9,099 nt of DNA, taken from positions 1-9,099 of the forward strand of contig CAYQNS010000153.1 in NCBI GenBank assembly GCA_964418755.1, in the 5' to 3' direction. The notes beneath the pieces are model-generated. The model did no database searches, was not told the DNA's origin, and was given only the letters and a program-made list of their open reading frames with translations. Made by a program: the position numbers and the translations under genes. Origin of the DNA: 4572-123 sp964418755 (GTDB lineage Bacteria > Desulfobacterota > Desulfobacteria > Desulfobacterales > 4572-123). Shown here piece after piece: positions 1-5,447 of this stretch; the stretch's first letter is position 1; the number at the start of each line of letters is the position of its first letter.

Positions 1-52
1 TGGCTCAATTCTTAATGACCGTTTTTGGCTCACTTTAACATGACCATCGACA
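1..52. mobile_element. Terminal end of an IS21-family-like insertion sequence
   Basis: Two imperfect direct repeats lie 25 bp apart at 1-20 and 26-45. They share TGGCTCA at the start and ATGACC at the end and match at 15 of 20 positions. The block finishes with ATCGACA, so read from the other strand the element would begin TGTCGATGGTCAT. Multiple short repeats beside a terminus that starts TGT and ends ACA are typical of IS21-family (IstA/IstB) elements, where they are thought to bind transposase. The body of the element, including istA and istB, would lie to the left outside the window. The exact boundary at 52 is inferred; no target duplication can be checked here. Confidence 0.5.
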
Positions 53-345
53 GCTCCTACGAAGGCAGGGGGTAACCCCTAACCTCCTCTTCATCCCGGT
101 CCTTCAAAAGCGGTTTCCCCAAAATAAGGGTATTGATCCGGACTGGTCAACATTTATGGCTTCAATGCCCCACAACTCCCTCTGAGTGAGTGTACTTTAG
201 TTTATAAATAATCCGGAACATTTATGACAGCGCATAGGCAGGCATTCCATTCCATGTTTTATTTAAAAGAGTCCGGCCGTTTTTTTTCTTACGCACACCG
301 CCCTATTTTTTAAAAAAGAACGGAACATTGTATTTTACGATATAT

Positions 346-377
346 TTGTCAAGTATTTTCCGGAATATACTTGACAA
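346..377. promoter_or_regulatory. Near-perfect 32-bp palindrome, operator-like
   Basis: The left arm is TTGTCAAGTAT at 346-356 and the right arm is ATACTTGACAA at 367-377. The centre is the palindrome TTCCGGAA at 358-365. Only the pair 357/366 (T opposite T) fails, so 15 of 16 pairs match. TTGACA-like hexamers lie in both arms, pointing outward, as in operator-promoter regions of dimeric repressors, but I find no convincing -10 at 16-18 bp on either side. There is no intact gene beside it; an 11-codon frame (380-415, ATG to TAA) starts just to the right. It may be an orphaned operator or a protein-binding site. Confidence 0.5.
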
Positions 378-695
378 TATGAGCAATGGAGGAATCGAAT
401 CGCCCTTAAAATAAACTTTCTGTTATTAGGTCGTTCATATGAATTTTCCGTTCAATGACATTAAAGCGGATGATCTCGGGAAGGACAAGGAAGCCTGTCC
501 CGCTTATCAAGCAGGAGGATTCTCTCTAAACCTTTAATCTGGATAAGGAATGATTGGCAGACCGCGCCTTGGGGTATGCCGGATAAACGTAACGATCAGA
601 GGTATGGTTCGCAGTAGTGGGAGAATCGCCGAAATTTGCATAAAAAGCTATAAGGTGAATTGCGTCCTTAAACAGACTCGATCATAACTACTTGA

Positions 696-712
696 TTTTA
701 AACGGTTTAAAA
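696..712. repeat. Short perfect palindrome TTTTAAAC-G-GTTTAAAA
   Basis: An 8-bp perfect inverted repeat with a single central G lies in AT-rich DNA. No gene is adjacent and no U-tract follows a GC-rich stem, so it is not an intrinsic terminator. It could be a binding site or a chance feature of AT-rich sequence. Confidence 0.3.
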
Positions 713-741
713 AATTGTAAATTTTAGTTGACTTGGAGATT

Positions 742-753
742 ATAGGATGTCCC
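742..753 (+). repeat. Isolated copy of the RAYT-element end motif
   Basis: ATAGGATGTCCC here is the reverse complement of GGGACATCCTAT at 3052-3063, which forms one end of the decayed transposase element listed below. Twelve of twelve bases match, and the flanking bases remain similar for about three more positions. No transposase coding sequence is legible next to it. It may be a solo end left by another copy of the same element family, or a coincidence. Confidence 0.3.
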
Positions 754-1016
754 GGAACCCCCGGCACGTCCACAACGTCCCTTAAGCACTCTCAGGGATA
801 CCCAATTTATATTTTAGTTTGTATGCTTTGTAAACAACGTCCCATAGGTGCCCTAGATGTTAGGTAGATTGATGACGCTAACAAAGACCACCTTATGCAA
901 TGTTTCCAGCTATTCGTCCGTTTGGCTGCGTTAAAACGGGTAATGCTTGTTGACCAAAATTTAAAATCAAGTGTTTCCTTGTTGTCCATTTTAACTCCGA
1001 ATTTATTGATGTTGGG

Positions 1017-1075
1017 GGCTAACGATTTAGTCACCGGCGCGAGTTTCCGAGCATCCGGTGAACTAAAATGCTATC
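1017..1075. repeat. Imperfect inverted repeat just downstream of the two-gene module
   Basis: TTTAGTCACCGG at 1026-1037 pairs with CCGGTG-A-ACTAAA at 1055-1067, a 12-bp stem with one bulged A (1061) and a 17-nt loop. Weaker pairing extends outward to about 1017 and 1075. In the transcription direction of the leftward module it begins about a dozen bases after the stop codon at 1078-1080, so it may end or protect the transcript. No T-tract follows on the minus strand, so it is not a classical intrinsic terminator. Its size and the outer GTTAGCC on the minus strand resemble an integron attC site, but the partner R box does not fit. Confidence 0.4.
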
Positions 1076-1077
1076 TT

Positions 1078-2205
1078 TTACTCATCTGACTGAATATCTT
1101 GGAAAATATATTTGCCTTCAGGTGTAACCAATACATCGACTAAAATATTTTGGTTAACCATGGGTCCTACTATGTCATCAATCACATCTCCAGTTTGATA
1201 AATTCTAACGGTATCAGATTCTTCAGGTATGTTTATTTCAATCCAGTCTTTATCCAAATGAAGTGCCCGCAAAATTCCTGAGAGTTGTTTTTCTGTAAGT
1301 TTAATATCTTTTTCGGATTTCTTTTTCGAAGAATGGAGAGTTTTATTCAGCGCTTTTCTCGATTCAGGCATGAAGGTTATTGGAAGAAAATCTTTATCTA
1401 TTGCAGATTTTATTTCCAGCTTTCCAAATGATTTACCAGTTGGAGCAAGATTTCTAGTGAGTTTTATAAATGAATCTCGGTAATCCTCATTTGGGATTAT
1501 TTTTATTAACTCTTCATGCGATCCTTTTGCTGATGCTTCCAAAACTTCAAAAAACTTGCCTGTAACCTCTTCAATTTCAGGTTCTTCGTCGGGAAACAAC
1601 GATAATTGTGCTGGTTTTTGAATTCGCACAGCAAATTGATAACTACCTGGTGCTGCTTGGAAAAGCCAAGGACGAAATTGCTCTTGAATCTCACTTGGTG
1701 GAGCCCCTCTTTTACGGAAGGGACGCTTTAATTGCATTTCAATAATTCTGTAAAATATATTCTTAACTTCATCAACTTTTCTGTGAATAAGGTCTAACGG
1801 AGCCCCACCGAGAACTATCATTCCACCACTTACTGAAATTAAAACTGTTCCTTTCGTAAATTCGACCCCGGCTTTTTGGAACGATTTTTCATTCCATATT
1901 GTTTGCAATATTATTTCAAGTTGGTTTGTTGCGAATTCTGGTAGCTTATCGCTGCCGAGCCATTTGTGGATAATAAGTTCAGCTTTTCCGAATTCTTTTC
2001 CTTTAAAATAAAGTGATGCAGTGCTAATAACTGTGATACCAAGAGTTCTCTTTTTTGATAGATCAAGAAAAGATATAGCTTGTTCCTCAGCTTTAGCGGC
2101 TTCTTTGTAATATTTTACAGCCTCGTCAATATCACCCTTTTTTAGAGCTGAATCTGCGAGGCTTGCAAATTTTTCACTATCTGAATGATATTCTAACCAG
2201 TTCAT
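1078..2205 (-). CDS. TPR-like N-terminal domain protein of unknown function (375 aa)
   Basis: I cannot assign a named family. Residues 10-105 are helical and TPR-like, with small/large residue patterning (for example ALKKGDIDEAVKYYKEAAKA at 20-39 and a second pair near 55-83). Residues 118-200 hold the most distinctive segment: a glycine-rich strand (ISVSGGMIVLGGAPLDLI), a helix, then RPWLFQAAPGSYQFAV at 178-193. The lysine-rich stretch at 290-303 looks like a linker. The C-terminal part (305-375) is compact, with an acidic strand region and IVGPMVNQ at 345-352. No signal peptide or membrane helix is visible, so it should be cytosolic. Its ATG overlaps the TGA of the upstream 180-aa gene by 4 bp (ATGA, 2202-2205), which implies translational coupling and a joint role. 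Involvement in defence is suggested only by proximity to the RM operon. Confidence 0.85.
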   Translation of the reverse strand: MNWLEYHSDSEKFASLADSALKKGDIDEAVKYYKEAAKAEEQAISFLDLSKKRTLGITVISTASLYFKGKEFGKAELIIHKWLGSDKLPEFATNQLEIILQTIWNEKSFQKAGVEFTKGTVLISVSGGMIVLGGAPLDLIHRKVDEVKNIFYRIIEMQLKRPFRKRGAPPSEIQEQFRPWLFQAAPGSYQFAVRIQKPAQLSLFPDEEPEIEEVTGKFFEVLEASAKGSHEELIKIIPNEDYRDSFIKLTRNLAPTGKSFGKLEIKSAIDKDFLPITFMPESRKALNKTLHSSKKKSEKDIKLTEKQLSGILRALHLDKDWIEINIPEESDTVRIYQTGDVIDDIVGPMVNQNILVDVLVTPEGKYIFQDIQSDE

Positions 2206-2744
2206 AGTGTCTCGAATACTTTTTCTATTAAAATTTTCTTGACTTTAAAACCGACAACAGCTGCCATGGCAGGTAAATTGCTTTTGCCCACAGCGGCTTG
2301 CCTAACCTTGTTTTTTAACCGTCTTCGCACTTCATAACTATCCATATCCGTACCAGAGACTTCTAAACGAAAACAGCTTTCGAGATCTTCAGCTGAATTA
2401 GTATCAGGTCCTACATAATAGTCAGCACCCGTAAGAGTCTCGGCACGTCTAACGGCATATAGTCCCAGGCATAGTTCGGTTGCAGCCAATGCACATGCAT
2501 ATGCACCGTCTCTAGTAGCATCATCTTTATTTGCCCATGCTCTTTTACAACGTTCGTCTGGGGGAATCCAGTCAACCATGGCTTTCTTTTCAAAATCATC
2601 ACCCAATAGATCAAAGTCCTGCGGAGGAGTATGATTTCGATCTAAACATACGAAAGCTGCTTCACAAAAACATTCAGCAATCGCTTCTGTCAAACCAACA
2701 TGTCTATTTTCCAATTTGTTTAGCGGTAAAATAGGAAGGTCCAT
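2202..2744 (-). CDS. Conserved-looking hypothetical protein (180 aa), first gene of the coupled pair
   Basis: No function can be assigned from the sequence. Visible parts are an N-terminal segment GLTEAIAECFCEAAFVCLDR (17-36), a tryptophan/alanine-rich helix region (60-100) and the striking stretch RRAETLTGADYYVGP (99-113), followed by DLESCFRLEVSG (120-131). The C-terminal helix-strand end contains GKSNLPAMAAVVGF (153-166). The GAD...LEV arrangement faintly recalls a PD-(D/E)XK nuclease core, but the usual lysine after E128 is S130, so a catalytic role is not supported. It has no signal peptide or membrane segment. The ATG at 2744-2742 has no strong Shine-Dalgarno upstream; it is kept because the frame is intact and the next in-frame start would remove much of the protein. 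Its stop codon overlaps the start of the 375-aa gene. Confidence 0.85.
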   Translation of the reverse strand: MDLPILPLNKLENRHVGLTEAIAECFCEAAFVCLDRNHTPPQDFDLLGDDFEKKAMVDWIPPDERCKRAWANKDDATRDGAYACALAATELCLGLYAVRRAETLTGADYYVGPDTNSAEDLESCFRLEVSGTDMDSYEVRRRLKNKVRQAAVGKSNLPAMAAVVGFKVKKILIEKVFETL

Positions 2745-3050
2745 TATGATAGTCTTATATTACAGTATGGAATGATGAATTTTAAAAGATAAATAATGAT
2801 TTTATGGTTTATAGCAAAGTATCATTAAATTTTTTCATAGACAAGTTATATTTTTATTCTTAAGTGGTTTTATAGCCTGATAACATTACAATAATGGATC
2901 ATTTCCAAAAGAGTTGATAGGGTTATAAGGATTCAAGGAGTCCAGGCTTTACCTGCGGCTACGCCCGGCAAGCAAGGGTTCGAGTGATCCGCCATAGAAC
3001 AGGCGGATAAAAATGCTTAAGAATGATAAAAAGAAAATAGGGGAAAACTT
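2745..3050. other. Intergenic spacer with small hairpins, no gene
   Basis: This AT-rich spacer separates the start of the two-gene module from the decayed transposon. Between 2929 and 3008 it carries a hairpin GGATTC-AAG-GAGTCC (2929-2943), a weaker GC-rich fold around 2953-2972, and a perfect 7-bp stem ATCCGCC/GGCGGAT with an 8-nt loop (2987-3008). None is followed by a T-tract in either direction, so none is a convincing terminator. No coding frame with recognisable content was found. Confidence 0.5.
2816..2844 (-). promoter_or_regulatory. Possible promoter of the two-gene module
   Basis: On the minus strand TTGTCT (2844-2839) is followed after exactly 17 bp by TACTTT (2821-2816), in very AT-rich DNA about 70 bp upstream of the 180-aa gene. 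Each hexamer matches the sigma-70 consensus only partly (4 of 6 and 3 of 6), so this is a weak prediction. Confidence 0.25.
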
Positions 3051-3312
3051 GGGGACATCCTATGATTTTATGCTTAATTATAAATCAGGCTAAAATCATA
3101 CCCATTTGCCAGCATCTCGCCACGGTATGATGACCTGCTCACAGCTGATTGATAAATATTAAGCCGTTTTGAAATATCTATAGTGGTCATTCCAAAATCT
3201 CTGTTGGCAAAATAGCAAACCAGACTGCGGGCGTCGGATCTATTCTTGCCATTATAATTTCACATTTTACATATTCCAAATATTTTTAAGTATATTGGTA
3301 TAGAATGTCCCC
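3051..3312 (-). mobile_element. Decayed RAYT/IS200-like element with inverted ends (262 bp)
   Basis: GGGGACATCCTAT at 3051-3063 and ATAGAATGTCCCC at 3300-3312 are inverted copies matching at 12 of 13 positions. Between them, on the minus strand, lie an ATG with the first codons MARI and, after a frame change, the C-terminal end of a Y1-type (REP-associated tyrosine) transposase. The catalytic middle, including the HUH and tyrosine motifs, is absent, so the element is a non-autonomous, MITE-like deletion derivative. It lies downstream of hsdS and upstream of the two-gene module, and may mark the junction where these units were brought together. Confidence 0.65.
3074..3252 (-). pseudogene. RAYT-family transposase remnant, N-terminal start fused to C-terminal HTH
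   Basis: Read from 3252 the frame opens ATG GCA AGA ATA (MARI), the usual beginning of this transposase group. A different frame then carries DARSLVCYFANRDFGM, DISKRLNIYQSAVS and RGEMLANGYDFSLIYN before the TAA at 3074-3076. The second part matches the C-terminal helix-turn-helix typical of these proteins, which have ARSLxCYxAxRxLGM followed by xISxxAVSxxxxRGE. The change of frame occurs near 3236-3244, where a deletion has removed most of the gene. No functional protein can be made. Confidence 0.75.
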
Positions 3313-3369
3313 TATGCGATCCCATTTTTTTATTTTAACTACCATGCAGTTTTCCAGACCTGCCTTTAC

Positions 3370-5445
3370 TTACGCCACCGCCTGTTCAACTATGGCGTCG
3401 GCCAATTGGACCTGAGAGGTTTGGGCGTCGTTCAGCCAAGCTTTAAGGACATCGCAGAGGGCCATCAGTTCATCGACTTTGGCGACGATGCGCTGTTGTT
3501 CGGCAAGTGGTGGTAACAGAACTGGGAAACCGTTCATTGCTTTCAGCGATAGATTTTTAATTGTGCTACCTGTTGCGTTACGAAAAGCGTAACTCATAAA
3601 ATATGGGCTTTCTATTACTTTTTTTATAAAGTGTTTAGACACATATTCAGAAAGATTGAAATAGCAAGCGCTTTTACCAAGTATTATTTTCTCATCATTA
3701 TAAAAGGCCACGTTTCCAAGTGTGCCGTTTATTGAAACCAAAACAGTATTAGCAGATAAATCCTTTTTATGCTTAAGCATTTCTTCGAACGAAACACTCT
3801 TCGTGCTTGGTTTAATTTCTATTTTTCCATTATTCAGATTGTTTCCGTTAATGAAATAGTAGCTCGTGCCTGGGGTATAGTTTGGAGTTCCGTGCAAACC
3901 ATCGCCCAAAAGAAATACCAATGTCTGAAGCCTTGCCCATTCCCACCCGTTAGGCAATTCAAACGACTTTTCTTCGTCACTAATTTCCGGCAATAGTTTT
4001 TGTTTTTTGATTTTCCCTTCTTTAATTATCCGGGCTTTTTCTGCAGAGATTTTTTCAAGCAAGACGCTGGCAGGTTCGCCTGCCTGCCTTGTTCGGCCTG
4101 CCGCTAATTCACGTTTTAGCCATTTCCGGCCAAAACCTGTTTTAAGTTCTTTTTCTCGTGTTATCGCTTCCTCGCGGGAATTATACTCTTCCCAATGAAC
4201 AAGCCTTAGTGGCGGGTGTTTCTTCGTCCAATCAGCGCCCTCACCCTTTGCATGTTCTTTCCACCGATTTAGAATATCATTCGTCTGCCCGATATAGATG
4301 CTCTTATCTTCACACTCCAGCGCATACACAAAGAACTTGCCGGACTGCGGTCCGTCTGCGTGAGACGCACGGACAAGCCCGTCTGCGTGGGATGCACGGA
4401 CAGACGCAGGTAAATCCATGGGATCTTGGGGGACGAGTTTGCCCATGACGGCGAGTTGGAGGATGGTTTGTTTGAGCTGGTCAATACTCTGTTCGGTGGT
4501 GAACAGGGTGTCGAAGTGATTGGCGATGCGTTGCCAGGCTTGGGCAAATTCCTTTTGATTGGTTGCATTGGTGAGGGTAGATAGCAGGGTTTCTATCAGG
4601 GTTTGGTGGGTGGCGTTGCTGTCAGTGTGTTGCTGTTCCAGATGGTCGCAGAGGGCCATCAGTTCATCGACTTTGACGACGATGCGTTGTTGTTCTGCGA
4701 GTGGGGGTATTGGAATTACACCACAAAAAAATTGCTTATCGTTGATTGCTGGATATGCAATTCCAGTTTGGACAGATTCAACATAGTTAACAAATACAGG
4801 GCTTCTTAAATATGAAGTAAAAAATTTTCCGGGCATATTTTGGAATGGATGCAAGACCGCAAAAGCTGTACTTGCAATTGGCTCTGGAGAATATTCTTGC
4901 TCTATGACACAAATATTCTGGAGGTAAGGTCGTACTGTGGAATAAATCACAGTTCCGACCTTAACTATTTTTCTTGCTCGAGATGGCGCTTTAGCTGCAG
5001 TTAACCTATTCAGCGACCTTACAATTCCGGCCACATTGTCAATTCCTGATACTTCAATATAAGTAAAATCGTTATCTGGCTTTTTTTGCCCCCAGTCGTG
5101 TCCAACATCTCCTATTCTCGACCACTCCCACTCCTCCGGCAATTCAAAAGGCTTCTCATCCTCACTAATTTCAGAAAAAGGTTTTTGTTTTTTAGTTTTA
5201 CCTTCTTTAATCAGCCGTGCTTTATCTTTTGCAATTTTTTCCAGCAGAACACTTGCAGGCTCATCATTAGGGTCTTGAGGCTCCAGTTTGCCACGCACGG
5301 CAAGCTCTAAAATCAGTTCCCGCAACTTCTTGATGCCATGCGGACTTTGACTATTTGAATTTTTCCCGCGACCTCTGCCGCCGTTGTTCTTTTGTGTTTG
5401 GGCGGTGGACCAGATATCAATATGTTCGGTTATCAAATTTACCAT
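3370..5445 (-). CDS. hsdS: Type I restriction-modification specificity subunit HsdS with an inserted GIY-YIG domain (691 aa)
   Basis: HsdS gives the complex its bipartite DNA target. Two half-subunits are visible. The first has the conserved start LRELILELAVRGKLEPQDP (41-59), TRD1 from about FELPEEWEW (100) to 246, and a helical spacer PPLAEQQRIVVKVDELMALCD (247-267) running to about 320. The second repeats LKQTILQLAVMGKLVPQDP (324-342), then TRD2 from FELPNGWEW (495) to about 644 and a closing PPLAEQQRIVAKVDELMALCD. Between PASV (346-349) and EPASVLLEKI (457-466) sits an in-frame insert of about 107 residues with two VRASHADG repeats and a GIY-YIG domain (370-447). Removing it leaves about 584 residues, a normal HsdS length. 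The gene starts 2 bp after the hsdM stop; GGAGG (5458-5462) lies 12 nt upstream of the ATG. Whether HsdS still works with the insert is unknown. Confidence 0.95.
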   Translation of the reverse strand: MVNLITEHIDIWSTAQTQKNNGGRGRGKNSNSQSPHGIKKLRELILELAVRGKLEPQDPNDEPASVLLEKIAKDKARLIKEGKTKKQKPFSEISEDEKPFELPEEWEWSRIGDVGHDWGQKKPDNDFTYIEVSGIDNVAGIVRSLNRLTAAKAPSRARKIVKVGTVIYSTVRPYLQNICVIEQEYSPEPIASTAFAVLHPFQNMPGKFFTSYLRSPVFVNYVESVQTGIAYPAINDKQFFCGVIPIPPLAEQQRIVVKVDELMALCDHLEQQHTDSNATHQTLIETLLSTLTNATNQKEFAQAWQRIANHFDTLFTTEQSIDQLKQTILQLAVMGKLVPQDPMDLPASVRASHADGLVRASHADGPQSGKFFVYALECEDKSIYIGQTNDILNRWKEHAKGEGADWTKKHPPLRLVHWEEYNSREEAITREKELKTGFGRKWLKRELAAGRTRQAGEPASVLLEKISAEKARIIKEGKIKKQKLLPEISDEEKSFELPNGWEWARLQTLVFLLGDGLHGTPNYTPGTSYYFINGNNLNNGKIEIKPSTKSVSFEEMLKHKKDLSANTVLVSINGTLGNVAFYNDEKIILGKSACYFNLSEYVSKHFIKKVIESPYFMSYAFRNATGSTIKNLSLKAMNGFPVLLPPLAEQQRIVAKVDELMALCDVLKAWLNDAQTSQVQLADAIVEQAVA
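3452..3510 (-). repeat. Direct repeat, copy A: HsdS distal conserved region
   Basis: This 59-bp segment matches 4646-4704 at 55 of 59 positions, with the first 30 bases identical. Both encode the EQQRIVxKVDELMALCD helix that follows each TRD. The two copies are 1194 bp apart, exactly 398 codons, so recombination between them would delete TRD2 and the GIY-YIG insert while keeping the frame. Confidence 0.85.
4069..4084 (-). repeat. Perfect hairpin GGCAGG-TTCG-CCTGCC at the 3' edge of the cassette
   Basis: A 6-bp perfect GC-rich stem closes a 4-base loop, right where the GIY-YIG insert (ending ...RQAG) rejoins the HsdS sequence EPASVLLEKI. Further GGCAGGC copies lie just inside the insert (about 4079-4102). 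Its position opposite the tandem hairpins supports a border role for the inserted element. Confidence 0.6.
4105..4338 (-). other. GIY-YIG nuclease-like domain coding segment within hsdS
   Basis: These bases encode HsdS residues 370-447, the complete domain core described for the cassette. About 78 residues is the usual length of stand-alone single-domain GIY-YIG proteins of the YhbQ/SLX1-like type. The segment lacks its own ATG at the expected start and is read through from hsdS. Confidence 0.85.
4349..4402 (-). repeat. Two tandem 27-bp hairpin units encoding VRASHADGL and VRASHADGP
   Basis: The units are 4349-4375 and 4376-4402. Each is exactly nine codons, so the frame is kept. Each folds into a stem with a 2-nt bulge: in 4350-4374, GTCCGT pairs with ACGGAC and GCGT with ACGC around a GAG loop, with CT bulged. 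In the other unit the inner stem is GCGT/ATGC, changed but still pairing through a G-T wobble. The bulged-hairpin shape resembles REP-type bacterial palindromes. The units form the 5' border of the GIY-YIG cassette. Confidence 0.8.
4646..4704 (-). repeat. Direct repeat, copy B: HsdS central conserved region
   Basis: This is the partner of 3452-3510, with four mismatches, encoding the helical spacer after TRD1. Such repeats are normal for two-TRD HsdS genes and are known sites of TRD shuffling in the family; the unusually high identity here suggests recent conversion or strong constraint. Confidence 0.85.
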
Positions 5446-5447
5446 TT

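Larger units (their letters stand above)
53..1077. other. Gene-poor intergenic region of about 1 kb
   Basis: No frame on either strand shows a recognisable protein. The open frames present, such as 807-1034 on minus and 895-1089 on plus, overlap each other on opposite strands, lack a good ribosome binding site and have no familiar motif. Short frames such as 439-537 plus (32 codons) end quickly. The stretch holds a small hairpin at 67-80 (AGGGG, loop GTAA, CCCCT), an A/T-run inverted repeat around 277-323, and the separately listed palindromes. It may be decayed DNA left between mobile-element insertions. No tRNA or rRNA was seen. Confidence 0.6.
4069..4402 (-). mobile_element. Hairpin-bordered GIY-YIG cassette inserted in hsdS
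   Basis: The segment encodes residues 349-459 of HsdS. After two 9-residue repeats comes a compact GIY-YIG fold of the small UvrC/SLX1-like type: FVYALE (372-377, GIY position), YIGQTND (384-390, YIG), NRWKEH with R394 and H398, and HWEEYNSREEAITREKELK (417-435) with the expected acidic residue near E431. KTGFGRKWLKRELAAGR then closes the domain. All residues usually needed for a one-metal nuclease appear present. It is not part of any normal HsdS. The edges coincide with DNA hairpins (4349-4402 and 4069-4084), and the host motif PASV occurs on both sides with different codons. I infer a past insertion of a small mobile or palindromic element. Alternatively it is a stable domain fusion giving extra nicking activity. 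Confidence 0.6.

Noticed and set aside
346..420. Sigma-70 promoter using the TTGACA arms of the palindrome
   Set aside because: TATACT- and TACAAT-like hexamers exist, but only at about 14-bp spacing; no hexamer at 16-18 bp fits, so I list only an operator-like palindrome.
807..1089. Overlapping open frames on both strands (75 aa minus, 64 aa plus)
   Set aside because: They are antisense to each other, have no clear ribosome binding site and no recognisable motif; they are probably chance frames.
2971..2993. tRNA-like GGTTCGA segment
   Set aside because: The T-arm-like GGTTCGAG has no matching 5-bp stem, and no anticodon or D arm could be placed around it.
2987..3008. ATCCGCC/GGCGGAT hairpin as a terminator
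   Set aside because: The stem is good, but no T-tract follows it on either strand in the direction of transcription.
3313..3369. Intrinsic terminator for the hsd operon
   Set aside because: Downstream of the hsdS stop on the minus strand there is only a weak stem, and the homopolymer run is A, not T.
4269..4568. 99-aa minus-strand frame overlapping the GIY-YIG border
   Set aside because: It is a shadow frame of hsdS; the frame carrying GIY-YIG and TRD motifs is the real one.
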